Source: Monomorium pharaonis
Taxonomy: Eukaryota; Arthropoda; Insecta; Hymenoptera; Formicidae
DNA: 64,000 bases
Direction of reading: 5' to 3'
Assembly: GCF_013373865.1 (NCBI RefSeq)
Contig: NC_050467.1
Span: 20,234,996-20,298,995 of the forward strand
Shown: one piece after another, positions 37,411 through 52,140 of the stretch
Layout: every line of letters begins with the position of its first letter
Numbering within the stretch: position 1 is the stretch's first letter
The notes under the pieces: generated by a model
The model's database searches: none
What the model saw: the letters and a program-made list of their open reading frames with translations, nothing else
What the model was told of the DNA's origin: nothing
Program-made: the position numbers and the translations under genes

Positions 37411-39130
37411 GTCAGCATTCCAATTTATTTTCAAGTTTTTAAAGACAAAAAACGTCTTATAACTTTGAATTATTATGAGAAATGAATGTTTGGTAGATTA
37501 ATGTTTCATAAACCTTTCAAAATTGTACAAAATTTTAAAATGTGCAAAAATGATGCCTTTTCCATTGATGTTACTCTGAACATATTCAGATTTCATAAGT
37601 AGGAAATTCCATAAATTTTACAGACAATTGATTAATTACTTATAGTATAAATATTTAGAATTTTTAAGATGTTTTTCTATATTTTATGTTTACATAAGGC
37701 AAATTAAAATAATATACTTCTCTTTTTTTGTATTTTCCAAATCTTTTCAGCTTTTTAAACTATTTTTGTATAAAATCCAACGACCACAGCAATTTTAATG
37801 TTAATCAATTTCAACGAAAGAATAATATTATATTTTGTAAGATAATATAATTGGCTAACCTAACAATATAATTTCTTAACACAAAAAAATAATGTACGTT
37901 TGAGTATAAAAATTATGATAAGAAAATATTCTCGGTCAGTAGCAGATATTGATGGTTTTTGCATAAATATTTTTAATTATTAATTCATACAAATTACAGG
38001 CAGATTATTCGATCTTTGAAACACAGTTTCAGACTAAAGCTAGAATGTGTAATATTGCAAGTTACATTGACAAGCACTTTAATAATATTTTAATACTAAG
38101 GATTGAATTGTAACTAGTTAAAAATTAGATAAGTTAATAAGTTAAAAAGTTAATAATTTTTAACTTAAATTAGTTAATTTTAAATGAGTTAATTTTTAAC
38201 TCAACTAGTTATTTTTAAAGCATATAAACTGTAATTTTTTTTCTAAGCTAAACATTTATCTATATAAATAAAAAATGCATTGGCACATAAAAAATTATAT
38301 TAATATAATTATAATAACATTTCTATTGTTTTATATGAACTTAATTTAAAAACAATATTATATTTATTAAACAATTTGTATTATTGTTTTAAATAAACTA
38401 TTGACTTCTACATAATTTAATTGAAAGCTACATCAATTTCTGTTGTTAACAAACATTTTGAAACACTGTAACAAATTTATTGAAAAAAATAATATTTTTA
38501 GATTTGAATTTTCCGAATCTCTCCCACATACCGTGCATGCATTTATTTCAAAGAAAATTTTAAATAAAATTATAAGAAATTATGTAACAACGGTTGTCAT
38601 ATATTGGTTTAAATATTAATTGGTAAAAAATAAAAAAATAAATTTACAATTCTATTACAAAAAAATTTTTTTTTAACTTTACATTGTACACTACATCGAA
38701 CTAACTTCAAATACAATTATTTTAAGAAAAAATTTTATTTTATAAGAGTACCATATTGCCGGAAGATTGAAACAGAAGACGTAGAGATTTTCGCGTTTAC
38801 GAGAGAAAACTGTGAACAGTGAGCGGCGGTTTTTGCAGGCGATATTAAAACTGTATGAAGATAAATATCGTCTTGGCTCAGAACTTGAAGAACCAAGTAT
38901 TAAGTTATGAATCATAAAGATACGTCGTTGAATTACGGTCGCCTTTTATATTACATAATAACTGAGAGTCCTTCAGAACTGTTCAGCTTTTAACTATAAT
39001 ATAATATTAAAACTCTTAAAAAAATAACTTAAATTATTGTAGTCAAAATTGTATGTCAATAAAATACAAATATGTTTCAACAATACATCTGTAACAAGTA
39101 AACGTTTGTGTCATCGTTAATAAAATTCTG
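37411..39130. other. long AT-rich stretch
   Basis: Almost uniformly AT-rich. An imperfect foldback of TTAA/AGTTAA units at 38112-38210 is bounded by AACTAGTT at both ends. No gene, island or known repeat is visible otherwise. Confidence 0.55.
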
Positions 39131-42100
39131 TCTCGATCACGTTATGTCTTTTGTCCAACGAGTTTTTATTTTGTAAAGCGAGTCGGACGAAGCTCTTTGG
39201 CTTGCAAAATTAATCTAAAAGCGATTGGGGTTTGCTTAAAGCGACGTTAGAAAGTCGATGGCCTTACGGATGGCCGCAGCCACGCATTCTCATCGCGCAA
39301 GTGCAGGAGGTAGGAGCTGTGCTCCGCAATTAAGAGCGAGGTCCCTGCAAATTAAGAGTTAAGGTGCATAGGTGGCCCCGTCGGAGTGGGGGCCCAGGCG
39401 GCTGGCGGATTTCACGGGGGTTGAAAGCTGCGAAGGCGGTACCGGACACGCCCCTGGTGGCCGTACGCGCAACCACTGTGCGCCTTTCCTTGCGATATTC
39501 CACCTATATACCCCTGAAAACCCTAGTACACCCCGGCTGTCTCTCTATTCCTACTCACTCCACCCCCTTCGCACTCGGCAAGACGGTAGGGCTATGCACA
39601 GGATCGGCGCGGAGGGCGCGAACTCGCAGTGCACCGCCGTGCACCGCGCATCTTTCGATATCTTTTTATTATTGTACCGAAAGTACAGCCGCCATTAATC
39701 CTCGTACCCCCGATGCTTTCAAATCGGAGATGTGGTCGGAGTAAGGTAGCTCTATGCTCTCTCTCCCTCCTTCTCCCTCTCCCTCTCTTTCTTTCTGTTC
39801 AACATAGTATAATGTATGCGTTTCTAGGTGAGTGTATAGTCATATGATTTCGAGATGTGTCGCAATACATGATTTTTGCAATACTTTGCATTTCTTCCCT
39901 ATAATTTTAACTTTTATGATGATTTTATTAATATAAAAACGTAAGCATAAAAAAATAAAGAATTTGATTAATACTGTACTTAAAAAAATATTAATAATTA
40001 CAAACTATGGTCTTAAATAATTTTTATAACTTTTCAAAGAAAACGTCTTTATTTCTTATTGAAAAGAATATTATTGTAAAAAGATATCGAATGACTTGTT
40101 AGGATTTATGTCTTAAGCTTGATGAAAGATTGAGTTACACGGCGAAATTGTCGGCGATACGGGTCGACGGTAGATTAGCTGCCAATCTCTACTATATTTT
40201 GGGAATGATGTCTATGTGCACGCGCGCGAGGTTTCCCAATACTTTTGGGACGAATTCGGGAGGGCACGGGCGTAGAACGGTAATTACGGGAGTCGGAAAG
40301 TCGTCAGCCTCGGTCATAACTTCGTAGGATTCCCAGGAGGGCCCGGGTGCAATTTGTCGGTAGGCTCGGTACCACGGCGGGTGAAAAGGACCGGCCGCGA
40401 TTATTTGGGGCGTTGGATGCAGGATGCAAACAACGACGAGGGACGTCGAACAAATGACGTGCGTCTGTTTGTGCATTCGTCTCATTCTCTCGATCGTATG
40501 TCCCTGTCTATTCTGAATTCGTTCGGTGTACAAAATCGCAGCTGGGCTGTCGGGCATGCTGTCGGGAAAGCAAAACGCCGTTTGTAATTATAAGACATGC
40601 CAATTTGTTACGCGGATACGTGCAACTGATACAAATTACGATTTTATTAAGTTGATATTATTACTTTACATTTTCAAATATTGTCGCGTAATATATACGT
40701 ATGTCTAGATACATATATAACATTTATAGATTTTAATATAAATATTCCAGTAAATAAAATTAAAAATAACAGTCTCGTAATATATGGAAATGTTGATTTT
40801 GTATATTTTTAAATGTTTTAAGATAATATTGTATTAGCATTTTAAAAAGATTATTTGACGTATGATTTTCTTTTCGAAATATTGTTACAATATTTTAAAA
40901 ATGTTATCTCTAATGGTCAAAGTTTGTTTATATTAAGGTTGTATACATTAAATCATTGTAACAATGTAATGTTAATATAATAATTTGAAAAGTTTATTTT
41001 CTACAACTTAATTATCAGTAAAAGTATAATCTTATTTATTTATTGAGATTTACCTACTTTTTAGAATCGTAGAGCACATCTCAGAAAACTGTAACATTAT
41101 ATGCAGTAGTTATACACTTTATATAAATTGTCGTCGTACAAATTTATAGATATATATCAAAGAAATGTAAAAGAAAAATAGAAACACAAGGAATATTTTA
41201 AGCACGAAACAGGTAACTCCCGTAATCAAGCCGACGATGATTCGCAGCGCGAAAAAAATCGCAGTCGTCGCCGTCCGCGATATACTTGCGGCCCGCGCAT
41301 CTCGAGAGCTACGGCATTGGCCGCGCGGCGGTTTATCAATGATTCAGGCGCAATCTCATTTCGTATGATAATCTGCGGACCCGGAGAAATATTCATTGTA
41401 GCGGTTCGGCGGTCCTCATGAAATTCCGTAGCTCTCGCGGCTTCTGTGCGCCTTTAGGAAGCCACCAGGGGCCCCGTCGCTGCTTTGCGGGATTTTCGTA
41501 TTCTCCGGCGAGGTGGTGTTACCCGCGCGCGGGACACCATGATACATGCAGGAACATTCCGGGTATCTTCTTGTGCCGAGACGAGAAGAAACAACGACGC
41601 CGGCGGCGGTCGGATGTCCGCGGCCGGACGGGAAAGCGGGGGAAAGCTCTAAGTAGGAATGGAGGAAAAAAACCCGGGAGTTCTTCGCGAAAGTTTGCTA
41701 GCTGGCTCCGAGATGCGCGGGAAGCCGCGGGATTACCGCCGATAGGGGATGATACTTTTGTGAGTCGGACACGGGTAAATGATGGATCGTCCTGGTCGTG
41801 TCGAGGAATGTAAAACTCACGTAAATCTCGGGCTTTCGCGCGGCAAACTGACGCGCGGCATAGCTCACGTACTTTGCACTTCGTTCGCTAGCGAGAGTTT
41901 CGCCGCTATCTTTTTCGTGACAGTCATGCTGATGAGAACTGACGCGCCTTTCCGAGAGTTTCGAACAAATCGTTGCGTGTCATGCGAGTATGATATTTTA
42001 TATCCATGGACCTAAATATATTAGTATTTAATATAATAACGTAAACTTGAAATTATATCAAGCGACATAGGAGATTTATGTTCGCCGAATAAATATTACA

Positions 42101-42640
42101 TTAATCGTCATTAGTTTTGTTCTAATTTGCCCAGAGGTGCTCCGAAAGTAGGACAAAATATTGTAGGGTGTGGACAAAATACAGTTTAGACGACAAATCG
42201 TATAATGATCGGTATTCTCTGGAGAATTTCAACGATCGTGTACCTGACGAAAATCCGGCCCGACGTTCTTCTGGGACCTCGGAAAGTCAAATATTTGGAC
42301 CGATTGCAGAGTCATCGAAGGCCTCACGCGCGTGGCTTTCTTTCACGAGAAAATCGGCGGTTTTCACGCGATTCACCAGCGACCACGCAGTTCGAAGGAA
42401 AGAAACATTGTTCGAGTTTCGTTGTATCCTCAGGGACGTGCTCTCCTCCGCCTCGCCAACAGCTGATTAATCGTTCTGCTCTCCCCCGGGGGACCAGGGA
42501 GACGCATCGAGCGGCTTCTTTGTCGTTGTGAATGGCGTTTCGTACTGACTATTTTTCGTTTACCGTTATAAGAAGCAAACCATCTTGAGGAACATAGCGT
42601 TTCTTATAGTATGCCTCTCTCTTCCCTCCGTCGCATGTTT
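39131..42640. other. series of CpG-rich islands, noncoding
   Basis: Islands at about 39130-39830, 40120-40600, 41200-42010 and 42170-42640 with AT-rich DNA between, the largest gap being 40600-41200. A CT-rich tract lies at about 39750-39800. The 131-codon plus frame at 41418-41813 has an ATG but is basic and low in complexity, with no family match. Confidence 0.45.
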
Positions 42641-44880
42641 CCATCGCGTTGGATGATTTTTGAAAGGCAACGAATTTTTGGATTCATAAACAACTTACCG
42701 TTTTTATCCTCTGCATTCTTATGACAAAAGCGACAACATTTATTTATACAACTTAGAATATTTATAAATATAAAGTACGTTGCATCAATGCAATCTTATT
42801 TAAACGTATAGACGTTCATTGATATTTTAATCTGAGAAACAAAATAACAATGGTCCAGAGAGTGAAAATATCTGTTACAAAGAGAGCATGCGGGGCAGTT
42901 TGTTAAGCACCAAAGTCGCCCCTGCAGTGCGGTACATTCGGTGCAGCTTAATTTGTTTATTTGGTAGGAGGGCGTGGTAGGAGATATTCGTAGGGTAGGA
43001 GGGTGAATTGCAGCGCGATACAATGTTTTATTTAAATACGTCGCTGCGATCCAGCTCGCGCCCCATGGGTGTCCTGGACTGTAGCTGCCTACACTTAATA
43101 TGGGAAGCGACAGACTCATTTTTATTTCTCAGTCCCATGGAAACCGACATGGAGAACCTCTTTCGTTTTCCACCCGTCGCGATTTTATGAGTTTCGTATA
43201 CGTTCGCGTCGTAAACCAGTATTCTGCATTTCATAGTGCGTGGTATTTTGTCATTGACATTTACAGCTGGAAAAATTGACGTATTATTATGACGACCGAT
43301 GTACTTATTTGTACACTACATTCAAGTTTTAATTACTTACAAAAATAAAATATATGTTCTACAGAATATTGGTATAAATAAATAAAAAATTTTAACTTGT
43401 ACATCGGGCCTATACTGTATGTTTTTATAAAAATATAATTTTTAATTTTTACAATTTTCTGGCCATTTGATATTAATTTTAGCTCAAAAGTTAACAGCAC
43501 TGTTAATTTTTAACACAAACGTTATGAAATTTATATCATAATTGTTAGCAATGTACAATAATAATCGTAACGAAACATTTGTGTATTTTTCTGAGTGAAA
43601 TAAATGTAACAGAGGAAATTTTTTAAAATACCAGCAATTCTTTATCACATGCTAGTTGCCGTTATATTATCTTTAACCACACCGTGCACTTTTTTGAAAA
43701 GACTGCATGAATTCTAAATCGACATTGAGAGTACAATACTGTGCAGTATAATTTGAGTTAATTCCGCTGCAGGGAACAGGAGACTCGATTAAAATCTCGA
43801 CTCATTGTCTTCTGTTTGCTCCTGGTGCACGTTCGACACTGGCCAATTTCCTCGCATCTTTTTCGGTAAGTTAAGCACATAAAAGCATACCGCAAAGTTT
43901 AGTAGAATTATTTACTCTAGCTCACCTTATAATTTTTAATTGATCATTTATAATCCACGTACACTTTGTGGCAATATTGCGTGTATCTTCAGATAGAGCT
44001 GTGATCACTTGAATACGAAACTATCTCGCTACTGAAGCTGAAAGCACTCGACCATCGAAGATTCTCCGTGAAGATAATTATGAATTCTCTTTCAAGATTA
44101 CGTCGAACTCCCTATGGGTTATCACAGTCAATGAAAGACGGTCCAAAGTTAAGGATGTCACGTTGAACGATCGAACCAAGAACAGAAAGTTTTGTCCCTG
44201 GTATAGTCGAGCAAAAAGCTGTAAAAATGATTAAAATGTTACAATTTTACATTGAAATTAGCTAGAAACTTTGATGATAGTTTTTCGAAATATATTTAAA
44301 TCGTGAAACTTTTGTTCCCATATCGTAGACGTGAAATTGTAATATTTTTGGCAACGAGTGAAGACATTAGATCGCCAAGAACGTAGGCAAATACGGTTAA
44401 CGCTGTTTGCTCTGGTTTGAATGGTAGTTACATGTGTGGAACTTGTGCACCACGAGTGAGCCTTCCTACCCCGTGACCTTTCTCGGCTCAGTGCGTAACG
44501 GTCCCTCAAGTTAAATAGTATAATGGCCAATTTAAAATGTCCCGGAGTATCTAAGATTTGTGTTTGCCCGTGGTTGAGATGTGTTTGAACGACATCTCGT
44601 CTCAGAGAACCGAGAATGGAAGAAGAACATAGTTACAACCTCGAAAAACCCCATGGGCCTCGGACACGTATTGGACTTTTAGTCACGTACGTATTGCGAG
44701 ATGCATGTTATCACTCGTTTCTCTCTTTTATAATTAAATATGAAAATATTTAATGTTTAATTTTTATATATGTAGCTTACATAAACAGGTTAACAAGATA
44801 TCAATAAAATGTCTTGTTGTCAAAAGAAGATGCAAATAATTTAATCATAAATCATATTCTTCTATAACTATCGATGGAAA
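42641..44880. other. noncoding, modest islands
   Basis: Complex blocks at about 42870-43240, 43740-43870 and 43980-44690, with AT-rich DNA at 43250-43740. COE-like near-matches (cores CCCATGGG) lie at about 43063-43070 and 44650-44657. No coding exon is recognised. Confidence 0.4.
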
Positions 44881-47040
44881 ATCGATGTTTGCGGAATACT
44901 GAAACAACCAGGATCAAAAAATATGTTTTCGGCGCTGCTTTTTACGCGCACCGATCTGCCAATCCAGTATCGCGAAACTAAACGTATCACGCGTTTCTGC
45001 CGAACACGATCCCGCGGGACGGAGCACCCAGCACGCCTATTTTTCACGTGATAACCGTAGAACGGTGGAAAGGGGGCGACGCATTATTGCATTGTCCAGT
45101 TTGATAGAATCCCAAAATCCTTCAGGTTCTGCGACGCGGCCACGCGAGGTGCCTAGCAATGCGCCTTGCGGCCATTTTCCCCAGGGTACGCGGTAACCCA
45201 TCAAACTTTTAGCTGGACATCCCCCACTCTGGCCCCGGTAGTTCTTCTTCTTTTGCTGGAACGTGCCAGCAGCCAACACTACGGCGGGTTGTGCGGGGAT
45301 CTTCTCGTGATGAATATTGCAGGGGGCGCTTATTGTTTCCACTCACAAATCATCCACCGATGTCTCGCGGGGGGCGAGCCGCAATGTTTTATTCTCCTTC
45401 GGTCGACAGGGTCGACAACGGTAGATCTAGCCGGCTTGTGTGTGCGCGAGAAGTCATGTCCTCTCCGAAAGGACCGATGGCAAGACATATCGCTGCCATT
45501 ATGTGCCGGAAATCTCGTTTGATTGAAGCAAATGGCTGTTGTAAAGGATTTTCGAGAATAATCGTGAATGTCGCGGTAGCATGTTATAAAATAAATCAAT
45601 TGTACGTGAACTTTACAAAATTTTTATCTTTCGCCTAGAAAAGAGTAAAATCAACTTATATCTTGTATCCCGACACTTCAATATACTTTTGTATCTTACG
45701 TGTGAATAAATATGTTACAGAAAATAGAGAAGTTTATACGATTAAATTATTATATTTGCACAATTATTAAAGTGATTTTATATATTATTATAACGTATAT
45801 ATTGTTTCTAAATTTTTCTAAATAAAATTAATGTAAGCTTTTTTTATTTTCTTCGTGCAACTGTTTCACGATATCCAGTCCTGCGAAAGAAATGCGTGTT
45901 ACCAGGAGTATATTTTCTAGTTCTTTACGAGGGAAGCTAAATGGAGGTTGGGAAAAGAACGTGAACTCGTTTCTTTTGGTGGCTCGAACGCCACCCTCGT
46001 TCCAATTCCGTAACAATAATTTTGCAAATAGCCGGCGGAAGCCGCTGCTAAATAATGAAGTATCCTGTCGTATGGAAGATTCAATTTGCGACAACGCGTT
46101 GGGTGAACCAAGGTAGAGGAAAAAGAAATTTGATAATAAACTTACGTTTCTCGAAAATATCTTTAACATTAAACGCATTTTCGCTTTCTCGCGTGTATAA
46201 CAGATTACCTGTTTGGCTTTTATAAAGTTTTCCTTCCTTTCGCCATTATCGTGAACTTAATACATATGTTAATATCTTGTATGTGTAGCCAAAGAATACT
46301 TTATATAACTATTTTAATAAATTATAACAAATAGATGTTGTTATTGTTGCGCAAAAAATTTTAGTTATTATTTGCTGCGTCTAGAACTCACCACAAGTTA
46401 TAACATATTTTAAGCGAAACTGATGGTAAACGTAAAATATTCAAATATAATATTCAAATGTCGACCGCAAACCGGAAACTTGATTTTCGACACGTATGAA
46501 TCAACGTCGGTATGTTTTCTTTAGATGCTGATTCTTGGATATGGACAGAAATCGTATTAGGGTCTGGTAAAGGCTGAGAGATACACAAAATGCACAATCT
46601 ATGAGTAGAAACTATGCAAATACATATTTAGTGGATTCAACGATAATCTTTGGTCGCCATAATTGAAAATTTGACAAACTATTTGAAATAAAATATTCTT
46701 AATAAATCAACAAATAGACAGTTTTATTTGATATGAAAAAATTTATATAATTTCCATGTATTTACAAAAATTTTGTAATTGAAAAAGATGTTATTCATTC
46801 GTTGTAATAATATTTATATTAATTACAACAATTTTTATTTGTATATTGCATTTTTGTGCTTTTCTTAATGATTATTATTTTTAATATTTATAAAATTTAT
46901 CTATTTGCATTAAGAAATTTACAGTAAGCAAAAAAGAAAGTTAAAAAAAAGTTAGAAAGTAATCGAAATAACACATCAATATTTCTATAAATAATGCATA
47001 ACAATTGCATCGTAAAATTTTACAAGCTTTCGATCATTTT
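44881..47040. other. CpG-rich island then AT-rich spacer
   Basis: The island at about 44890-45560 contains a perfect COE palindrome at 45010-45019; a smaller block lies at 45860-46110. From 46250 to 47040 the sequence is AT-rich with nothing recognised. Confidence 0.45.
45010..45019. promoter_or_regulatory. perfect COE/EBF palindrome TCCCGCGGGA
   Basis: Identical in all ten bases to the site at 36021 and in a CpG-rich island. A candidate autoregulatory input into collier; binding is not shown by sequence alone. Confidence 0.4.
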
Positions 47041-50000
47041 CAGGTAGGGCGAGAAGTTGCGGATTTCTGTACGTCGGCAAGGGGATAGCTCACCAGAACG
47101 TGTTTACTCCCGGCGAAACTAATTGCGCGTGCACGATTTTATTAAATTTGTCCACAACGTTACCTCGTTTGCATTCGTTAATGAGTTTTCGGTCTGGCGG
47201 TCCGGGCCATGGACGTAACGAGGTTTGGACGGACGAAAGGGGGCGGGTGTACTCGAGCAAGCGGGATGAGGGCGGGAGTGGAGTGTGCCGGTTCGGTTTT
47301 TGCCCGAATTTGCATACTTTTCGCGGTGGTTTAATTTCTACGGCCCGCAAAATCGGACGGCCCCTTTTTTGCCTTTACACCGCGAATAACGCCGGACTCT
47401 GGCCAGCCGCACTCCGACACGGTATAAGCACACGAAGGATGTGATAGGCCATCGTAGATCACTCTGCGGTCTGGCATCTCAAGGGTCGCATTATCCCTAC
47501 CCCAACCCCTTTCGTGGGAGCAACCCTTTTTGGTCGGTCCTTCTTCTACAAATTACACTCGACCTTCTATTGCACCGACCGCGAAAGAGTTTAATCGACC
47601 CCGCGGAAAAAAGATGGGCACCTAAGCGTTCCTCGTCCGCTCGAAGGAGGATACCTTCCTTTCGCGTGCTTGAAGAGATACGGTGCAATTTATCGACAGC
47701 GTTTCCGGAGCTTTATTTGGCCATTACATTAACCCGTTAAACGATATTTCACGTGTCAACGCATCTAGAGATATGCTCTAGGAACACGTTTGAGAAATTT
47801 ACGATATCTTCCGAATGACTGTTAGACGCGTATTTGAATGTATCCTCCTTAAAACACATTAAAAACTTTCTCGAGGCGTGCTTCTTATAACGGCGGTTCC
47901 TCGACGACGATACGGACTCCCGTGGGATTTAAACCACTTGGAATATTTACGATAAATACTTACACATACTTTTGCGCGCGGATAACGAAGGGTGCCGACC
48001 GATAAGAACATTATTCAAATTTACTCGATGTATATGTAATCAAATATGTTATAATATTGAAATAAGTTATTGAAAAACAAATCTTTTAAAATTATTTCAA
48101 ATAATGTAATTAGAATCCTATGAATATATTGTGTACGTCAAAATTTAGGCAGTGGATAGGAAAGTACTATAAACTTTACACTTAATATTTTCGATTCTGT
48201 TATATGTATTAAAATAATATATTACAATTTGATAGTGATAAGTATCATAAATTCGTCATGTGTGTAAATTCGAAGTATATATATTATCCAAGCTGTCAGC
48301 ATGTTCTCAAAATATTTTGTAAGCTATAAATTGAGAAAAATCCGTAATATATACAGAAAAATACAGTAGATATCTACAGTTCGACGAGCAGAGCGAAGGT
48401 GTGGTGTAGCTTGATGTCTGAGCAATATCACGGGGACATGGTCATCTTAATAGACTCGTCGGTCGCTCGGCGCGAAGCCTGGAAACCGAAAAGCACGCAC
48501 CAATGATTTTAATGAGATTCACAAGTCAGGGAAAGCCCGTCTGAAGTTATGACACGCTTATAGTGCCGGACTTTGTGACGGAGGAAGTTCGTATCACTCT
48601 CTACCCTCATCGCATGCAACATAGCGAAACAAGAAATTCAATGCGCGATTCGATACCGAGATGAATGAGATACTATTTCTGATATTCTGATATTCCCTGA
48701 CGATCGTCAAGAAAAGAGACGTCGTGAATCTGATTAAATTTTCAAAATTACCCTTCTCTGTGAAAAGTTGACATTTACGCCCGACCGTTTTGTAAGTTTT
48801 CAGCGCGCGGTTACGTACACGACGCGTGATGAGAACGAAGTGGAAGTGGTTGAATTTCAGTTTCGCTTTGCAGGATGGTCCGTTGTCCCGAGAGCGTGGA
48901 TGGGGAAAGCACGAAGGGGTGAGAATGAGGAGAAACTGGCGGGATTGCGTTCATGTTGGTCGTGAGTTTCGGACTTGGGAATTTCGGCCGGTGGCTCGTT
49001 CGCGGGGCACAAAGCGGTCTGCCGGACTTAACGTGATTAGCAGAGATACCCCGGCAGTTTCCTATTATCCGCGGTCCAGACGCCGCCGCACAACCGAGCG
49101 GTCTTCTCCTCCTTTTTCGACCCCCTTCCCCTCCCACTCCGTCAACCCCTTCGGCTTGATTCCATTCTACACTGAAACACGCTGATTATCAATGTCCTCA
49201 ATTCACTGTAAAGGTACAAGCAAATATCCAGGGAATTGCTATTTTAATACATACGGTGTTCTTTATCTCCAGTTACATATTAATAACAAGTACTTAATGT
49301 AAATAACTTTTTTTTACAAATTATGCTGTTGCAAGCTGTTAGACAAATCACAAAATAATATAGTAGAAAATAGAGAGACCCTTTATTATTGGATTAATCG
49401 TTTGTCAGTAAATATCTCATAAGGATTCAACTAAAGTGTCAGTAAGACCTATGCATAATTTTCGGATTGAATTTCTGCTCCAAGTGTCTTGATCTCGTAG
49501 GATCGATTACCGACATTAAAATACCGAGATAGAACGCAAAGATCAGACGGCCGAAGCCGACCGACCGATCCTAAAATCAGAAGTGTAGAGCGATACGCGA
49601 GAGTGTATACCGGTTGCACGAGCTTACAGACAGTATACAGAGTGAGAGTCCCTGCGAGTATGAAACTCAATTTGATTCCTGCTTCCCCTCGACCCCCGTC
49701 GTCGGAACCGGAGGTGAGTGGGACGAGAGGAACCTGGTCCGCCACCCCAGAAAAGGGGGTGCTCCCAGGGGCGCGCGACTGACCCGACATCCTGCAGGAT
49801 CCAGCCACTCATATTGCCAATTACCAACTCTACGACCCTCTCGCTCTTCGCTCGCTTTGGACTTCGGATGATTCCAGCCACTTCCAGGCTGTTCCAGTTA
49901 CATCGGCGCCGGTGTACGTTCTCATAGCCGTCATAGCTCGAAAAGGCCGTTGGCTAGACGCACGCCAAGTAAGCGTAATCTCTGGCGAATATTAAAGGAT

Positions 50001-52140
50001 TTATGTTTCCTCTTACCGCCCCTGTACTGAGTGCACTTTGCGTGTGATCATTTCAAGAACAGAGCACGGGCGGGTGCGTTAATGGTAATAGATTGCCCAT
50101 CTCATCTTACTTAAATGATCCTTCCAAATGTTAGAATTAAATCGTAGAATATGTTTCTGTACGTATTTTCTTAACGTAGTAACATATTTGATGTAAAATA
50201 TAAAATTATTTAAGCTAGACTTTGAAGTTGTGCGATTAAAAAGTAAATTATTGACAATTATATTAATATTTGTATATCACTATAGATATTAGCACGTAAG
50301 TCTAAACGCAAATTATAAATCGATGAAAAAGTTCAGTTTTATTAAGAGGAACGCAAAACTCAAAAAACAACTTCTGTCTATGTAATCATTAATACTTATT
50401 AATAATAACTTATAAAAATATTTCAAGAATAATTATAAGGGAAAGGAATAAGCTTGAAGTAAATAACAAATGTTTCTTTTCAGGCGTAAGAAGCTGGAGA
50501 ATGCGGGGACTTGATAGCCGCGCACAATCGAAATGAAACCACGAAAATACGATCGCAAAATCACTTAGGTTTATTGGATCGGATGAGAAGCGGCGGTGCA
50601 TTTGGAGGTAATCGTATATAAAATCTATATGTCACACGTATACATCCCTATATCCCGGAGTTTATGCGTTATAAAAGAGGGGTTGCCTCGTGGCACGCGG
50701 ATGGAGGACAAGCTTGCGAGGGGGAAGGCGGCATCGAAAGGTGGAAGAGCGTCGGGGAGGGGTGAAACGGTGAGTTTAACAAATATTGAAGTCTCGGAGA
50801 CGTCAGCTCGCCCGCGGGCTCCCTTCGTCGCGGCCCGAGGAAGGAAAGTTCTGAGTTTAAACTTGTCTAAATGTTTATACTTTTCCCTCGCCTCGATATT
50901 TCCACGAGACCCGCGGCCGATCCTCCCTACGCTATATGCCCCTAACGCCCGCTATCTTTCTGACGTGTCCTCAAAACGACATCCTCGCCCATTCGCCTTT
51001 CAATATTTTCCCGTGTGCACACCGACACTTCCGTTCGCACTACTCCCGCCTCCTCGTATTACGGACCTCGTACATTTCTTATATACTTCCGTAGCTCGAA
51101 CTCGCGCTATTCCGTCCCCTGCTTTCCTGCCATCCCTGCGACGCGTGCCCACCTTTGATGTGCTCGCACGAGCACACGGCTCCTTAAGCTTCATGTCACG
51201 GAAACGCCGCGGTTATTATGCATGTATGCCGGGATTCGATGTCGCGGGGGATGGGCATTCTCTTTTTCACTTGAATCCCCCGTGGTGTTGCTCCGGCGCC
51301 CTTGAATGCTTCGGGAGCATTTCGCATTCCCGTTTAAATTATATAACGGTCTTGTGTTTTTGCGAGCTTCCGGGCTTCTTCGTAACCACAAGACACTCCG
51401 GGAAAGCGCCAAATGCACGTATTTTATCAACATCACAACAGTAAAATGATCAAAAGAGCTTTATTCACGAAAGTCTACGGTATTGAGTTAGCTTTACACG
51501 CGTTGGTAGAATATCGATGTATATTTCACGATGAAATAACAATAAAATAAATCGCAACTTCCATCGAGCCGGTACATTTTTTTACAATTATTTGGTACAT
51601 AATGTACTTTTTAATTATTCGGTATATAATGCACTTCCGATGGAGTGCGTTTTGCTGAAAGCGTTCCGGAAACAGTCGGAAACGAGAATGAGAAAGCATC
51701 GATATTGAGAAGGTGGGTACACCATATTGGAGCTCGATGCATCGAGAAACGATTGCGGCCGATTATAAACGCATCGCGGCAATACTCGCAGGTAACGTGG
51801 GGAGGGCTGATTCGCGAAGGGTGGGCGGCGGTGGGTGGCTCACGGTAGAGTAAGATGTAATTTTCAATACCCCGGCCCAGGGTCTCTGGAGGCGCAAGGG
51901 GAGCCACAATTCCGGGGGTTTACCGTGCGCTGTCGACGTAAACTCTCCTCAGTCGCACCCCCGTGCGGCCGAAGTCAGCCACGGAGAGCACCACTTATTC
52001 GAACCCCCAGTGACTGTCAATACTAGGTAGTATACTGTCTCTGTCCGTGTATGAAACGGATAAATAAATCTCATTGCGTGCCAGGTTCATTAAGGTTCGG
52101 CTACATTTGATATTCGCGATTATTCGCGATACATTCACGA
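47041..52140. other. long run of CpG-rich islands, noncoding
   Basis: Islands at about 47040-48010, 48370-49190, 49440-50100 and 50480-52130 make this the densest stretch of the window. The third perfect COE palindrome is at 47918-47927. The longest open frame of the window (50596-51444, plus) lies here but starts at GTG and shows no domain. The minus frame at 49449-49808 also starts at GTG. I see no supportable gene. Confidence 0.4.
47918..47927. promoter_or_regulatory. perfect COE/EBF palindrome TCCCGTGGGA
   Basis: Exact consensus match with a GT spacer, lying in the sequence ACTCCCGTGGGATTT within a CpG-rich block. A candidate Collier binding site. Confidence 0.4.

Noticed and set aside
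41418..41813. 131-codon ATG-initiated plus frame
   Set aside because: Strongly Arg/Lys/Gly-biased in a CpG-rich island, with no homology and no splice evidence.
49449..49808. 119-codon minus frame with a hydrophobic stretch
   Set aside because: It starts at GTG, the hydrophobic part is short and broken, and a similar-length frame overlaps on the plus strand.
50596..51444. 282-codon plus-strand open frame, the longest in the window
   Set aside because: It starts at GTG, runs through a CpG-rich island with overlapping frames on the other strand, is rich in Arg/Pro/Ser and has no recognisable domain or splice structure. Probably a chance frame.
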